Below are positions 9,182 through 18,796 of a stretch of DNA of 64,000 nt, one piece after another. The DNA lies in NCBI RefSeq assembly GCF_016587375.1, contig NZ_BNJG01000002.1, positions 1,426,001-1,490,000 on the forward strand, read 5' to 3'. A program made the translations under genes and the position numbers. The DNA comes from Ktedonobacter robiniae. Lineage in GTDB: Bacteria > Chloroflexota > Ktedonobacteria > Ktedonobacterales > Ktedonobacteraceae. Under the pieces are notes generated by a model. That model was given only the letters and a program-made list of their open reading frames with translations. It was not told the origin of the DNA and made no database searches. How positions within the stretch are numbered: position 1 is the first letter of the stretch; each line of letters opens with the position of its first letter.

Positions 9182-9249
9182 ATAACTAAAAATAAGAGAT
9201 GCGGTATGAGAGCCGAGACTCTCATACCGCATCTCTTATTTTTAGTTAT
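9182..9249. terminator. 31-bp-arm perfect hairpin
   Basis: Positions 9182-9212 and 9219-9249 are perfect reverse complements around a 6-nt loop. The right arm contains the stop codon of the hydrolase gene (9246-9248, minus strand). A-rich and T-rich outer halves give a U-tract in both directions. Probably a terminator of the hydrolase transcript upstream of cax. Confidence 0.75.
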
Positions 9250-10208
9250 ACGCTGGCAGAGCCTCGCATCACGCTGGCATCTTTCAGAAAGTCCTGAATT
9301 CTGGGCATGACCTGGCGCGCACGTGTGTAGAAGGCCAGGTGCTTGCCACCCGGTAAAGCAAGCAGACGTGCGCCGGGAACCTGGCTTGCGACCGCGTGTG
9401 CATGCTCAAAGGGTACCTCGTCGTCGCTTGTACCATGGACGACCAGGGTTGGCGCCTGGATCTCGGCGAGAGGATAGGTGGTGATACGCGCGAATTGCCG
9501 CATATCATTAGTGTATCCAATTGCACGAATATCAAAGAAGAGGCAGGAGCTTAGCAGATGGCGCAGTGTGCCCCCATTGGGGATGAGGCGCAGCAATCTG
9601 AGCAAACTATAGTACATGGGATCATAGATGACCAGGCGCTCATACAGGCCGCGATACCAGCGCCCAAAGGGACTCATCTCTTGCTTTAACTCGTCTTCAT
9701 CATAGTGTTGCGCGACCCCACTCAACATAATCAGGCCCTGGCAACGCTGAGGATGGCGCAAGGCAAACTGGATGGCGCTGGGCCCACCGCCAGAGATGCC
9801 AATAATGGCAGCCTTCTCCTCACCCAGTTCATCGAGAAGTGCGGCGAAGAGATCAGCCTGCTCCTCCGGCGTGCGTCCACTCTCGATAGGGGTGCGCAAA
9901 TAGCCGGGCCTGGAGGGCGCGATATATGTATAGTTTGCATTGGAGTCATGGTCCATGTTCGCCATGACGCGTGCGCAAGCCAGGGCCTGGTCATACCCGC
10001 CAGGCGTACCATGCGCGATGAGTACGACATTGCCCTTGCCAAAGTGCTGGTATTCAATGGAACCCAGTTTCGTCTGCACTACATGGCTCTCTGTCAATAG
10101 ACGCGCGCGCTCCTTCTCCCACCACCCCTTATATGTGGCCCGCCCCCGCACCACCATGACTCCCCCAGCCAACAGTGCCAGGGGCCAGAACAGATGCCGT
10201 ACCCTCAT
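9246..10208 (-). CDS. alpha/beta hydrolase, membrane-anchored
   Basis: 320 residues from the ATG at 10208, which is preceded by AAGGAG. A hydrophobic N-terminus (FWPLALLAGGVMVVRG) suggests a signal anchor. The hydrolase core shows the oxyanion region VLIAHGTPGGYDQ, the nucleophile elbow IGISGGGPSAI with the catalytic Ser, an Asp in VVHGTSDDEVP and a His in PGGKHLAF. Substrate is unknown. The stop codon lies inside the 31-bp hairpin. An upstream in-frame start at 10241 has no ribosome site. Confidence 0.82.
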   Translation of the reverse strand: MRVRHLFWPLALLAGGVMVVRGRATYKGWWEKERARLLTESHVVQTKLGSIEYQHFGKGNVVLIAHGTPGGYDQALACARVMANMDHDSNANYTYIAPSRPGYLRTPIESGRTPEEQADLFAALLDELGEEKAAIIGISGGGPSAIQFALRHPQRCQGLIMLSGVAQHYDEDELKQEMSPFGRWYRGLYERLVIYDPMYYSLLRLLRLIPNGGTLRHLLSSCLFFDIRAIGYTNDMRQFARITTYPLAEIQAPTLVVHGTSDDEVPFEHAHAVASQVPGARLLALPGGKHLAFYTRARQVMPRIQDFLKDASVMRGSASV

Positions 10209-10454
10209 GTCATGCTCCTTAGAAAGTGAGACAGAGAACAATGATTTAAAATGAATACGTTTTATTCCTTGATAAGTTCAAGAATAGAGCCGCTGGCGCG
10301 AGACGTCACGCAAAGTAGAACGAATCATCTATATGAAGGGATACGCCAATTCGTCGGGCAGCAACCTGTATACTAAGAATGTGCAATAATAAGCATGTAC
10401 TATACGTGCTGCTCTACTGAGCACACAAAGCGATCTGGAGGAGATTTTAAAAAC

Positions 10455-12104
10455 ATGGCTACTACTGGTACAAGCCGTACGCCCCTCACCCAGCTTTCAA
10501 GCTGGAAGGCGCTTGAGGAGCACTACCAGAAGATTAAAGATGTACATCTACGCAACCTCTTTGCCGAAGATCCTAAGCGCGGCGAGCGCTTGAGCACCGA
10601 GGCTGCTGGCATTTACCTCGATTACTCAAAGAACCGCATCACATCGGAGACGCTGGACCTCTTGCTGAAACTGGCGGACGAGGTTGGCCTGCGCGAGCGC
10701 ATCAACGCGATGTTCAGCGGCGAGAAAATCAATGTCACCGAGCAGCGCGCCGTGCTGCACGTGGCTCTGCGCGCCCCCAAAGACCAGGTCATTAACGTGG
10801 ATGGTCATAACGTGATCCCTGAGGTCCACGAAGTCCTCGATAAGATGACCGATTTCTCCAACAAGGTCCGTAGCGGCGAATGGAAGGGCTACACGGGCAA
10901 GCGCATCCGCAATATCGTCAACATCGGTATCGGCGGCTCGGACCTCGGTCCCGATATGGCCTACCAGGCCCTGCGCCACTACAGCGACCGCGACCTGACC
11001 GTGCGCTTCGTCTCTAATGTCGATGGTACACACTTCGCCGAGGCTACCCGGGCCCTCAATCCCGAGGAGACGCTCTTCATCGTCTCCTCAAAGACCTTCA
11101 CGACCATTGAGACCATGACCAATGCGCGCACCGCTCGCGATTGGGCTCTGCGCACTCTCAAGGACGATGCCGCCGTCGCCAAGCACTTTGTGGCCGTCTC
11201 CACCAATGCTGAGGAGGTCAAGAAGTTCGGTATCGATACGGCGAATATGTTTGGCTTCTGGGACTGGGTCGGCGGTCGCTACTCCTATGACTCAGCCATT
11301 GGTCTCTCGCTCATGATCGCCATCGGACCCGAGAACTTCCGTAAGATGCTCGCGGGCTTCCACGAGATGGACGAGCACTTCCGTACCGCGCCCTTTGAGA
11401 AGAACTTGCCAGCCCTGCTGGGCCTGATCGGTATCTGGTACAACAATTTCTTTGGCGCGCAGACCGTCGCGGTCCTCCCCTACGACCAGTACCTGGAGAA
11501 GTTGAGCGCATATCTACAGCAGCTCGATATGGAGAGCAATGGCAAGCATGTCACCCAGGAGGGTCAGCCAGTAAACTACCAGACGGGTCCCATCATCTGG
11601 GGTCAGCCGGGTACGAACGGGCAGCATGCCTTCTACCAGCTCATCCACCAGGGGACAAAGCTCATTCCCTGCGACTTCCTCGGCTTCTACCAGACGCTCA
11701 ACCCACTGCCACCACACCACGACCTGCTGATCGCCAATATGATCGCGCAGGCCGAGGCTCTGGCCTTTGGCAAGACCGCCGAAGAGCTCAAGGCCGAGGG
11801 CAGCCCCGACTACCAGACGCCTCACCGCGTCTGTGAGGGCAACCGCCCATCGAACACGCTGTTCCTGGAGCACCTGACCCCCGAGGCGCTGGGCAAGATT
11901 ATCGCCCTCTACGAGCACAAGGTCTTCGTCCAGGGCACAGTCTGGAACATCGACTCCTTCGACCAGTGGGGCGTCGAGCTGGGCAAGGTCCTGGCCAAGC
12001 GTATCATTCCCGAACTTGAAGCGGAGAAAGAGCCTGAACTCAAGCACGACAGCTCAACCAACCGCCTCATCGAGCGCTATCGCCAGTTCAAGCGCAAAGC
12101 TTAG
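10455..12104 (+). CDS. pgi: glucose-6-phosphate isomerase
   Basis: 549 residues, the long form of PGI. It interconverts glucose-6-phosphate and fructose-6-phosphate in glycolysis/gluconeogenesis. Signature one is seen as FVSNVDGTHFAEATRALNPE plus FIVSSKTFTTIET near residues 190-225, and signature two around FDQWGVELGKVLAKRI near 495. The catalytic Glu and His lie in GGRYSYDSAIG and the GTNGQHAFYQLIHQGTK stretch. Start chosen at 10455 behind GGAGGAG, not the upstream 10395 codon. Codon use is strongly biased (C/G-ending), as in a highly expressed gene. It ends in a 37-bp-arm hairpin shared with the convergent TetR gene. Confidence 0.96.
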   Translation: MATTGTSRTPLTQLSSWKALEEHYQKIKDVHLRNLFAEDPKRGERLSTEAAGIYLDYSKNRITSETLDLLLKLADEVGLRERINAMFSGEKINVTEQRAVLHVALRAPKDQVINVDGHNVIPEVHEVLDKMTDFSNKVRSGEWKGYTGKRIRNIVNIGIGGSDLGPDMAYQALRHYSDRDLTVRFVSNVDGTHFAEATRALNPEETLFIVSSKTFTTIETMTNARTARDWALRTLKDDAAVAKHFVAVSTNAEEVKKFGIDTANMFGFWDWVGGRYSYDSAIGLSLMIAIGPENFRKMLAGFHEMDEHFRTAPFEKNLPALLGLIGIWYNNFFGAQTVAVLPYDQYLEKLSAYLQQLDMESNGKHVTQEGQPVNYQTGPIIWGQPGTNGQHAFYQLIHQGTKLIPCDFLGFYQTLNPLPPHHDLLIANMIAQAEALAFGKTAEELKAEGSPDYQTPHRVCEGNRPSNTLFLEHLTPEALGKIIALYEHKVFVQGTVWNIDSFDQWGVELGKVLAKRIIPELEAEKEPELKHDSSTNRLIERYRQFKRKA

Positions 12105-12177
12105 ACAATATAGAGGGATAAAAAATGTGGTACAACCAACGGTTGTACCACATTTTTTATCCCTCTATATTGTCTAA
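12101..12177. terminator. 37-bp-arm perfect hairpin between pgi and tetR-like gene
   Basis: 12101-12137 and 12141-12177 are perfect reverse complements around a 3-nt loop. The left arm contains the pgi stop, and the right arm contains the last codons and stop of the convergent TetR gene. Internal A6 and T6 tracts are positioned to serve both directions. Confidence 0.8.
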
Positions 12178-12732
12178 AGCGAAGGCGACATTGCTGGTTG
12201 GCTGGATGATAAGCTCGCGGTAGATAATGCCCATGCGTTCGGGAGAGTAGGGACGACCCTGCTGAAGCCACCATTGAATCAGAGAAATGGACGAGGTGAC
12301 GATATGGTAGGCAGCAATTTCAAGAGGAACGGGGCTTTCGGGACGAGCCGTTCTCTGCCGCAATATATTCTGCACGCTCTGCGCAATCGCCTCTTGCACT
12401 AGAGAGGAAGAACTCTGGCGTAAAAGCACGCGTATAACCTCCTCGTGCTCCTCCACATAATGAAAGAGAAGTGTGCCCACAATAGCGGCATCGCTGTGCG
12501 CGGAGAGATCGGGAAGCCTGGTCATCAATTCGTTTAGCACGGCATCCAGCACATCACGCAAGAGCGCGTCTTTATCTGGATAATGGCGAAAGAAAGTCGC
12601 GTAACCAACCTCCGCGCGTTCGGTAATGTCGCGAATAGTAATTTTATCGTATTCGCGCTCCAACGTTAGCGCGATCAGAGCCTTCACTAATAATTGTTGC
12701 GTGCGCTTCACACGCCTATCCTGGGTAGTCAT
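12157..12732 (-). CDS. TetR/AcrR family transcriptional regulator
   Basis: About 191 residues from the ATG at 12732 (AAGGAG upstream). The N-terminal HTH is clear: ITIRDITERAEVGYATFFRH around residues 25-60; the C-terminal ligand-binding domain is divergent. Such proteins are usually repressors released by small hydrophobic ligands. It is divergent from a cytochrome P450 gene whose start is about 185 bp away, so control of the P450 is a plausible inference. Its last codons lie in the shared terminator hairpin. Confidence 0.9.
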   Translation of the reverse strand: MTTQDRRVKRTQQLLVKALIALTLEREYDKITIRDITERAEVGYATFFRHYPDKDALLRDVLDAVLNELMTRLPDLSAHSDAAIVGTLLFHYVEEHEEVIRVLLRQSSSSLVQEAIAQSVQNILRQRTARPESPVPLEIAAYHIVTSSISLIQWWLQQGRPYSPERMGIIYRELIIQPTSNVAFALDNIEG

Positions 12733-12916
12733 GCACACTCCTTACACCTGAGCGCCGCAGGCGTGAAGAATGACGCTTCTCTCATTTCCTTGACCTTTTA
12801 CCGCTTTATGAGTTATCGTATATATTATGATTCACAGTATATCATAAATATGGCTGAGACAAGGTAGTTTTTTTCACATGTATAGAAGGAAAGAAGAGAA
12901 GGAGATAGGCACAGAG

Positions 12917-14146
12917 ATGCAGGCACCACAAAATACTGACACGACAGCAGTATGTCCATTTCCGCATCATTTGCTGAACCAGCAGAAGACCGCCAAAGAG
13001 CCTGACTATGGGGCACCCGCTATAGAGCGCGATGCCGAGGGCACATGGCATATTCGTAATTTCGAGGGTATGCGTTCTATTCTGCGCAGCGGTGATACAC
13101 GCCAGGCAGGCTTCAATGCTGAGCTGATTACACGCATCCCCAATATGACGAATACGCCTATTCTCTATCTGGAGGGGCAGGCACACCATCAGCAGCGCAG
13201 GCAGACAGCGCGCTTCTTCGCGCCTAAGGTCGTCAGCGATAAGTATTACCAGGTCATGGAGAAGCTGGTAGACGAGATCATTGCCGAGCTACAACAGAAG
13301 CGGAGCGCGGACCTCAGCCAGCTCAGCATGAAGCTGGCGGTCCGCGTGGCAGCTGAGGTGGTTGGCCTGACCAATAGTCGCCTGCCAGGGATGGCTAAAC
13401 GCCTGGAGGCTTTCTTTGGCAGCGAACCGCTCACCTTTAACTGGACACCACGTGTCCTACTGAGCTTCTTGCGCAACCAGACGCGCATGGCGGCCTTCTA
13501 CTACCTGGATGTTCAACCAGCCATTAAAGCACGCAAACGCAAGGCGCAGGAAGATGTCATCTCACACCTGGTCGCACAAAACTATAGCCAGGTTGAGATC
13601 CTGACCGAATGCGTCACCTATGCCGCGGCTGGTATGGCTACCACTCGCGAATTCATCTCGGTCGCGACCTGGCATCTTCTGGAGCAGCCCGCGCTGCGCC
13701 AGCGTTATATGGAAGCCTCGGAAAAAGAGCGCCATGCCATTCTGGAGGAGATTCTACGCGTAGAGCCAGTTGTTGGCCATCTCTATCGCCGCGCCACTGC
13801 CGAGATCACTCTTGAACATGAAGGCACCAGCTATACCATTCCTCAGGACGCCCTGATCGACCTGCACATCTATAACGCCAATACCGATGAAGCCATGGTC
13901 GGCGATCATCCCCTCGCGATCTGCCCTGTACGCGAGCTGCGTGGAGAGCGTCTCTCGCCCGCCATGATGAGCTTCGGCGATGGCGGACACCGCTGCCCCG
14001 GCTCCTATATCGCCATCCAGGAGACAGATGTACTGCTCCAGCGCCTGTTCTCCTTCGATACCCTACACATTGTGCATGCCCCCAATGTCAGCTGGCACGC
14101 TATGATCAAAGGCTATGAGCTTCGCCAATTCACCATCGCCCTCTAA
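12917..14146 (+). CDS. cytochrome P450
   Basis: 409 residues from ATG 12917 (GAAGGAG 13 nt upstream); an ATG at 12878 would add 13 residues but has no ribosome site. I-helix oxygen-activation motif AAAGMATTREF, K-helix ExxR in EEILRVEPV, and the haem-binding loop FGDGGHRCPGSYIA with the axial Cys near the C-terminus are all present, so the enzyme should be active as a soluble haem monooxygenase. There is no ferredoxin or reductase gene beside it. It is divergent from a TetR gene and followed by a 27-bp-arm palindrome and an MFS exporter. Confidence 0.93.
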   Translation: MQAPQNTDTTAVCPFPHHLLNQQKTAKEPDYGAPAIERDAEGTWHIRNFEGMRSILRSGDTRQAGFNAELITRIPNMTNTPILYLEGQAHHQQRRQTARFFAPKVVSDKYYQVMEKLVDEIIAELQQKRSADLSQLSMKLAVRVAAEVVGLTNSRLPGMAKRLEAFFGSEPLTFNWTPRVLLSFLRNQTRMAAFYYLDVQPAIKARKRKAQEDVISHLVAQNYSQVEILTECVTYAAAGMATTREFISVATWHLLEQPALRQRYMEASEKERHAILEEILRVEPVVGHLYRRATAEITLEHEGTSYTIPQDALIDLHIYNANTDEAMVGDHPLAICPVRELRGERLSPAMMSFGDGGHRCPGSYIAIQETDVLLQRLFSFDTLHIVHAPNVSWHAMIKGYELRQFTIAL

Positions 14147-14154
14147 GCAGGCAC

Positions 14155-14208
14155 TATAAAGGGGTGTGGTGGTGATTGGCTAGCCAATCACCACCACACC
14201 CCTTTATA
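14155..14208. terminator. 54-bp perfect palindrome after the P450 gene
   Basis: 14155-14181 and 14182-14208 are perfect reverse complements with no spacer. It begins 8 bp after the P450 stop codon. Likely a terminator between the P450 and MFS genes, which point the same way. Confidence 0.7.
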
Positions 14209-14402
14209 CTACCTATTTCACAAATAATGGAAAAGCAAAAGCAACATCTCAAGCAAAAGATATTTTTTCTCATTTTAATTGTAGCATAGTTGTCAAGTCA
14301 GCGGCAACGGGCTTTTGGCCGATGTTTTTGGGTTCTGCGCCCTGTATACTCAGCATCTCATTTTATTTACCCATAGAAACATACATAAGGGAGACAGGGC
14401 CA

Positions 14403-15677
14403 ATGATGACTGAAAATACAGTGCCGCCAGTAGAGGCAGGACCAAAGGGCTTGTGGCGCGCCTTTGCCTCGCTGAGGCATCGCAATTATCGCCTGTATTG
14501 GTCGGGACAGGTGATCTCGCTGCTGGGTAGCTCAATGCAGACCATCGGCCTGGCCTGGCTGGTACTGGAGATTACTCATAGCGCCTGGCAACTTGGACTG
14601 GTGGGAGCCTTACAGGCTGTGCCTATCCTACTCTTCTCGCTCTTTGGTGGGTTCGTAGCCGATCGCTGGCCCAAGCGGCACGTTCTCTTTATGACCCAGG
14701 CTGTGGCCATGCTCCAGGCGCTGCTCCTCTGGGTGCTCACAATCAGCGGAGTCATCCAGGTCTGGCATCTGTATCTACTGGCGCTACTGTTGGGATGCAT
14801 GAACTGCCTGTATAGGCCTGCCAGCAGCGCCTTTGCCGTTGAGTTGGTTGGGCGCGAGGACCTGCCCAACGCTGTGGCCTTAAACTCATCTCTCTCCACG
14901 CTGGCTCGCATCGTGGGTCCCGGGTTAGCTGGGATTATTCTTGCTGGAAGCGCTGTCGGCGTGCTCTTTCTCATCAATGCCCTTAGCTTCCTCGCGGTGC
15001 TTATAGGTCTAGCATTCATCGACAACGATAAGCTGTACGCCCAGGCGCGCCAGGTTGCTGAAGCAGGCGCGCGACAGTCAATGTGGCAGAGCCTGCGCGA
15101 AGGTTTCACCTATATCAGGGAGACGCCTGTAGTATTGCTGCTACTCCTGGTGGTGGGACTGGTATTGCTCTTCGGCTCAAACTTTAACGTTGTGCTACCT
15201 CTCTTCGCTACAGATATTCTGCATATGGGGGCAACGGGCTTTGGCACTCTCTCCGCCGCCTCCAGCATTGGGGCGCTACTCGCGACGCTCTGGCTTGCCT
15301 GGAGCAACCAGAAACCAACCATGCGCCGCATGCTACTTGGCACGCTGATCTTCGCGATCCTGGAGCTAGCTTTTGCGCTCTCACGACTCTATCCTCTGTC
15401 CATAGCACTTATCGCCAGTGTAGGCTTCGCGGAGAGTACATTTGCCGCCCAGGCCATCACCACCCTACAAACAGTGGTCCCGGACCACCTGCGTGGCCGC
15501 GTCATGAGCGTACAGGTGCTCATATTCGATGGCAGCCTCCCGCTGGGTTATCTGCTGATGGGCTGGCTCTCCGCACTCTATGGCCCTACCGATGCCCTGC
15601 TCACCGGCGCGCTACTCAGCCTGCTAGCCGTGGTTGGAGGGTGGTTATGGCATAGGGTCATGCTATCGTATGCATAA
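14403..15677 (+). CDS. MFS transporter (EntS-like exporter)
   Basis: About 424 residues with 12 predicted membrane segments, starting MMTENTVPPVEAGPKGLWRA after AAGGGAG. Features of the EntS/MFS_3 group are visible: RNYRLYWSGQVISLLGS at the first helix, GGFVADRWPKRHVL in the loop between helices 2 and 3, and VVPDHLRGRVMSV in the second half. Such carriers export siderophores, drugs or other metabolites by proton antiport. The substrate cannot be inferred. It converges with an LLM oxidoreductase gene. Confidence 0.9.
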   Translation: MMTENTVPPVEAGPKGLWRAFASLRHRNYRLYWSGQVISLLGSSMQTIGLAWLVLEITHSAWQLGLVGALQAVPILLFSLFGGFVADRWPKRHVLFMTQAVAMLQALLLWVLTISGVIQVWHLYLLALLLGCMNCLYRPASSAFAVELVGREDLPNAVALNSSLSTLARIVGPGLAGIILAGSAVGVLFLINALSFLAVLIGLAFIDNDKLYAQARQVAEAGARQSMWQSLREGFTYIRETPVVLLLLLVVGLVLLFGSNFNVVLPLFATDILHMGATGFGTLSAASSIGALLATLWLAWSNQKPTMRRMLLGTLIFAILELAFALSRLYPLSIALIASVGFAESTFAAQAITTLQTVVPDHLRGRVMSVQVLIFDGSLPLGYLLMGWLSALYGPTDALLTGALLSLLAVVGGWLWHRVMLSYA

Positions 15678-15699
15678 ATCGCTTTGTGCGCCGTTTGCA

Positions 15700-15747
15700 C
15701 GAGAAGGCTTTCCAGGCTGGTAAGGGTTGGTCTAGAAAGCCTTCTCG
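15700..15747. terminator. hairpin between convergent MFS and LLM genes
   Basis: Arms CGAGAAGGCTTTC (15700-15712) and GAAAGCCTTCTCG (15735-15747) pair perfectly around a 22-nt loop, 22 bp past the MFS stop. Confidence 0.5.
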
Positions 15748-15767
15748 CGTGAATGAGGCACACCTTC

Positions 15768-16796
15768 TCAGGCAGACTTGAAGGCGGGTAGGACGCGTTG
15801 TGCCACGCGTTCCAGGTGCGCCATGATCGCGTCATGAGGTACCCCCGGCGGATGCGACCAGAAGCAGAGTTCGGTGAGGGGCGTATGTGTCTGCATCTCG
15901 CGAATGCGTTTGACTACATTCTCAGGGGTGTCGACCAGAAGGCCCTGGCGCGACAACTTCTTAGGGTCTGTAGCGGGTGGACGGGGTTGCTCGGCATCGG
16001 TGCCATAACGGGCATAGACATCCGCCTGATAGGCTAAAGCGGGCGCGAGCAGGGTCTCCCAATCGCGCTCGGGATCATCGCTCACCCACATATGCATACT
16101 GGCCACGATAGGAAAATTGTGTATATCGCGACCATGCTGCTCTAGGTGCTTTTGCAATAGCTCACACTGGCTCTTCAACTCGTCAAGGGGATTATAGTTG
16201 ACTGCGGCAAGGAAGCCATCTGCCAGGCGTGCAACGCGTTCCAGGGCTGGTTCAGATGCTCCTCCCATGTATATAGGAAAATGCTCGCCCTGGGCCGGTT
16301 GTGGGGTTACTGGTAGTGGCTGACCCTGATAACCATCGAGTACTGGTTCACCTTTGAAGGCGGCTCGCAGGTAATGCACGCCATCTTCCATACGGTTGCG
16401 GCGCTTCCGCCGATCAACGCCAAAGGTCGCAAACTCATGCTGAACATAACCCAGGCCGAGGCCCAACGTAAAACGCCCCTCAGATAAGACATCCAGCACC
16501 GCCGCCTCCTCAGCTAGCAGGCGGATGGGCCAGAGAGGTAACAGCACGATATTAGTACCCAGGCTCATCTTCTGCACGCGGGCCGCGAGGTATGCCAGGA
16601 AGGTGAAGGGCGCGGGCAGGTAGCCATCATCGAAGCCATGATGTTCAGTATCCCACACACCAGCGAAACCCAGGTGCTCAGCCAGGGTAATTTCTTCTAT
16701 CAGCTCCCGATAGGTTGTCGTCGTCACTGGTTGCCCCCGCGTCGTTCGCCCATCTACCCAGAGCGAAAAGCGTAACGGACTCTGCCTGTTCAGCAT
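15768..16796 (-). CDS. LLM class flavin-dependent oxidoreductase
   Basis: About 342 residues of the bacterial luciferase-like TIM barrel family. Typical blocks: EHLGFAGVWDTEHHGF, MSLGTNIVLLPLWPIRLLAE, GRFTLGLGLGYVQHEF and MGGASEPALERVARLADGF. Members use FMN or F420 to oxidise diverse organic substrates. Several ATGs crowd the start; the one at 16796 has GGGAG at the best distance, and 16802 or 16826 are alternatives. A 39-bp-arm hairpin lies upstream. Confidence 0.88.
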   Translation of the reverse strand: MLNRQSPLRFSLWVDGRTTRGQPVTTTTYRELIEEITLAEHLGFAGVWDTEHHGFDDGYLPAPFTFLAYLAARVQKMSLGTNIVLLPLWPIRLLAEEAAVLDVLSEGRFTLGLGLGYVQHEFATFGVDRRKRRNRMEDGVHYLRAAFKGEPVLDGYQGQPLPVTPQPAQGEHFPIYMGGASEPALERVARLADGFLAAVNYNPLDELKSQCELLQKHLEQHGRDIHNFPIVASMHMWVSDDPERDWETLLAPALAYQADVYARYGTDAEQPRPPATDPKKLSRQGLLVDTPENVVKRIREMQTHTPLTELCFWSHPPGVPHDAIMAHLERVAQRVLPAFKSA

Positions 16797-16869
16797 CTCC
16801 ATCTCTCCCTTTTTAAACATTAGCATTTACATATATGTACCCTCCTTCACACGCCTGATTACACCTGAC

Positions 16870-16950
16870 AGTAACACAACAGTGAAGAGGATATAGGGGC
16901 AGGATGGCGAAGCCATCCTGCCCCTATATCCTCTTCACTGTTGTGTTACT
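16870..16950. terminator. 39-bp-arm perfect hairpin
   Basis: 16870-16908 and 16912-16950 are perfect reverse complements around the 3-nt loop GAA, the longest such hairpin in the window. It overlaps the stop codon of the deacetylase gene (minus strand, 16946-16948) and should terminate that transcript before the LLM gene. Confidence 0.8.
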
Positions 16951-17848
16951 TCTTTTTTTGCTCATGTGGGAGGCGCGCGAGCATCTGGCCGATGGTAACA
17001 AAATGGTAGCCGCGATCACGGAGGGTTTGAATAATTGTCGGTAGAGCCTCAAGCGTTTGGGAACGGTCACCACCACCATCATGCATAAGAATAATGGATC
17101 CATTCTGCACATGGTCGAGCACATTATGCAGAATCGTCTTCACGCCCGGTCGCGACCAATCAAGCGAGTCGACATTCCAGGTTACGGTAACTAGTTTCAG
17201 GCTGGTAGCTACCTGAATAGAGGTCTGGTTGTATTCGCCATAGGGAGGACGCATCACAAAAGGGCGCTGATGTGTCACCCGTTGAATGGCGTCATTGGTA
17301 TTCTGCAACTGCCAGTACTGGCTCTCCATACTCAAACCAGTCAGGACGGGGTGATTCCAGGTATGATTCTCGATCTCATAACCCGCTTTATAGGCGCGCA
17401 GGGTGAGATCGGGAAAGGCTGTGACCTGGCGTCCAACACTGAAGAAGGTGGCTTTGATATGATACTTTTCGAGGACATCCAGCACCTTCGCCGTGAAGTT
17501 GGGGAAGGGACCATCATCAAAGGTCAGAGCCACTTCGCGCAGTTTCTCGTTCCCATGCGCAATCAGAGGGATATGCGTATCAGGAATTTCGACGACCTGT
17601 CCCGAACCCGCCAGCAGAGGACTCGCCGTGGCGAAAGCCACAGACGAAAAAGGTTGCACCGCTGGAACCGGAGAAATACTCGCATGTACCAATGTTTGCA
17701 ATGAGTTTTTTTGCGTTACAGAGGGTTGAGTAAAATAAAAGACGAAGAATCCAGTCAATAAGAGGAAAAGGCTCGCCAGCACCCCCAATTTGAGCAACAA
17801 GCCCGGGCGTTTGGCACGATATAGTAGTGAAGGGGATCGAATCTCCAT
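16946..17848 (-). CDS. polysaccharide deacetylase (NodB homology domain)
   Basis: 300 residues from ATG 17848. An N-terminal signal anchor (LLLKLGVLASLFLLLTGFFV) is followed by a linker and a NodB domain: motif 1 TFDDGP, motif 2 HTWNHP, motif 3 RPPYGEYNQ, motif 4 NVDSLDW and motif 5 ILMHDGG. These zinc-dependent enzymes remove N-acetyl groups from peptidoglycan, chitin oligomers or exopolysaccharide outside the membrane. All catalytic motifs are intact. The gene is monocistronic by position and its stop lies within the 39-bp-arm hairpin. Confidence 0.92.
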   Translation of the reverse strand: MEIRSPSLLYRAKRPGLLLKLGVLASLFLLLTGFFVFYFTQPSVTQKNSLQTLVHASISPVPAVQPFSSVAFATASPLLAGSGQVVEIPDTHIPLIAHGNEKLREVALTFDDGPFPNFTAKVLDVLEKYHIKATFFSVGRQVTAFPDLTLRAYKAGYEIENHTWNHPVLTGLSMESQYWQLQNTNDAIQRVTHQRPFVMRPPYGEYNQTSIQVATSLKLVTVTWNVDSLDWSRPGVKTILHNVLDHVQNGSIILMHDGGGDRSQTLEALPTIIQTLRDRGYHFVTIGQMLARLPHEQKKK

Positions 17849-18145
17849 ATAATCCGCTCTTTTCTTGCATTTCCATGCAACGATCTTGGTGTCACAGTAA
17901 TCGCTGCAAGTCATTGGATGAGCTTGCATACTCTACTCTAAATAACGCAACCTTCATTGCACAAGTTGCTAGGAGTTTTTTCCCTCAAAACCATTCTTTT
18001 CGCCGTTTTTACTCATCCTAGAAGATAAGCCCCCTTGCAAAGTACAGGCACCTGAAACTATTTTAGTGCCATCTCATTGCACAACCCATGAGTAAATACA
18101 CTTTTCACCTCCTTTCCCGCTTTCCAATGCCCTTGACTCGAATCA

Positions 18146-18796
18146 CTAGAGAATGATAACGCCGAACAAGAGCGCCAGCGGGAGGAAGAGGACTATCAGC
18201 AGGAGCACACCGGTCACAGCCCGCCTCGGGCTCAGTCCATGCACAGCACGTAAGGTGAAGACTTGGAGCACGGCAATGTAAAGTTGAATGGCGAACAACA
18301 CCGTATTACGAGCAATAATGAGCCATGTTTCTCCTTTTAATAGGATGGAGCTAATAATGATCGTGAGAAGCAGAAGCGGCACCTGAAAGAGCAGGTTTGT
18401 GTAGAGCATCACGAGGAAAGCCCCCTGTCCCCTAAGCAGACGTGCCATCCAGTGGAGCACCACGATGCTTACAAGCGCGAAGAGGGGCATCATCAGCACA
18501 TTCAAGGCAACCGAAGTCTGTTTTTGAAAAGACCAGAACGATTCAAACACGCTCAAGTGCTGGAGAAGGGCGCTTACCAGGTAGAAGAGATATTCCACCA
18601 CGCTTGCGGTCAGCACAAGCACGGTCAATTGTACCCAGATCGTCGACCAGTTCGCCTGATCTATCGCCTCACGTATGGTCTGCACTCCAGGTTTCATGAC
18701 TATCTTGAAGCTCTGAAGTGGGAGCCTGCGAAGCGTTAAAGGCAGCAACGCCACGTCCTTGACATAGATGTCCAGATCATCGTTTGAAGAATGCAT
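18146..18796 (-). CDS. Yip1-like multi-pass membrane protein
   Basis: 216 residues from ATG 18796 (AGAGGA upstream; the ATG at 18817 lacks a site). The N-terminus is hydrophilic, followed by about five hydrophobic segments, the first VQLTVLVLTASVVEYLFYLV. The spacing and the PLTLRRLPLQSFKIVMKPGV lead-in resemble the YIP1 family of poorly characterised integral membrane proteins. No catalytic motif is visible. It stands alone, with about 300 bp of non-coding sequence on each side. Confidence 0.6.
   Translation of the reverse strand: MHSSNDDLDIYVKDVALLPLTLRRLPLQSFKIVMKPGVQTIREAIDQANWSTIWVQLTVLVLTASVVEYLFYLVSALLQHLSVFESFWSFQKQTSVALNVLMMPLFALVSIVVLHWMARLLRGQGAFLVMLYTNLLFQVPLLLLTIIISSILLKGETWLIIARNTVLFAIQLYIAVLQVFTLRAVHGLSPRRAVTGVLLLIVLFLPLALLFGVIIL

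Noticed and set aside
12815..12845. AT-rich dyad between tetR-like and P450 genes as a TetR operator
   Set aside because: Only 5-bp arms with imperfect symmetry; too weak to list as a site.
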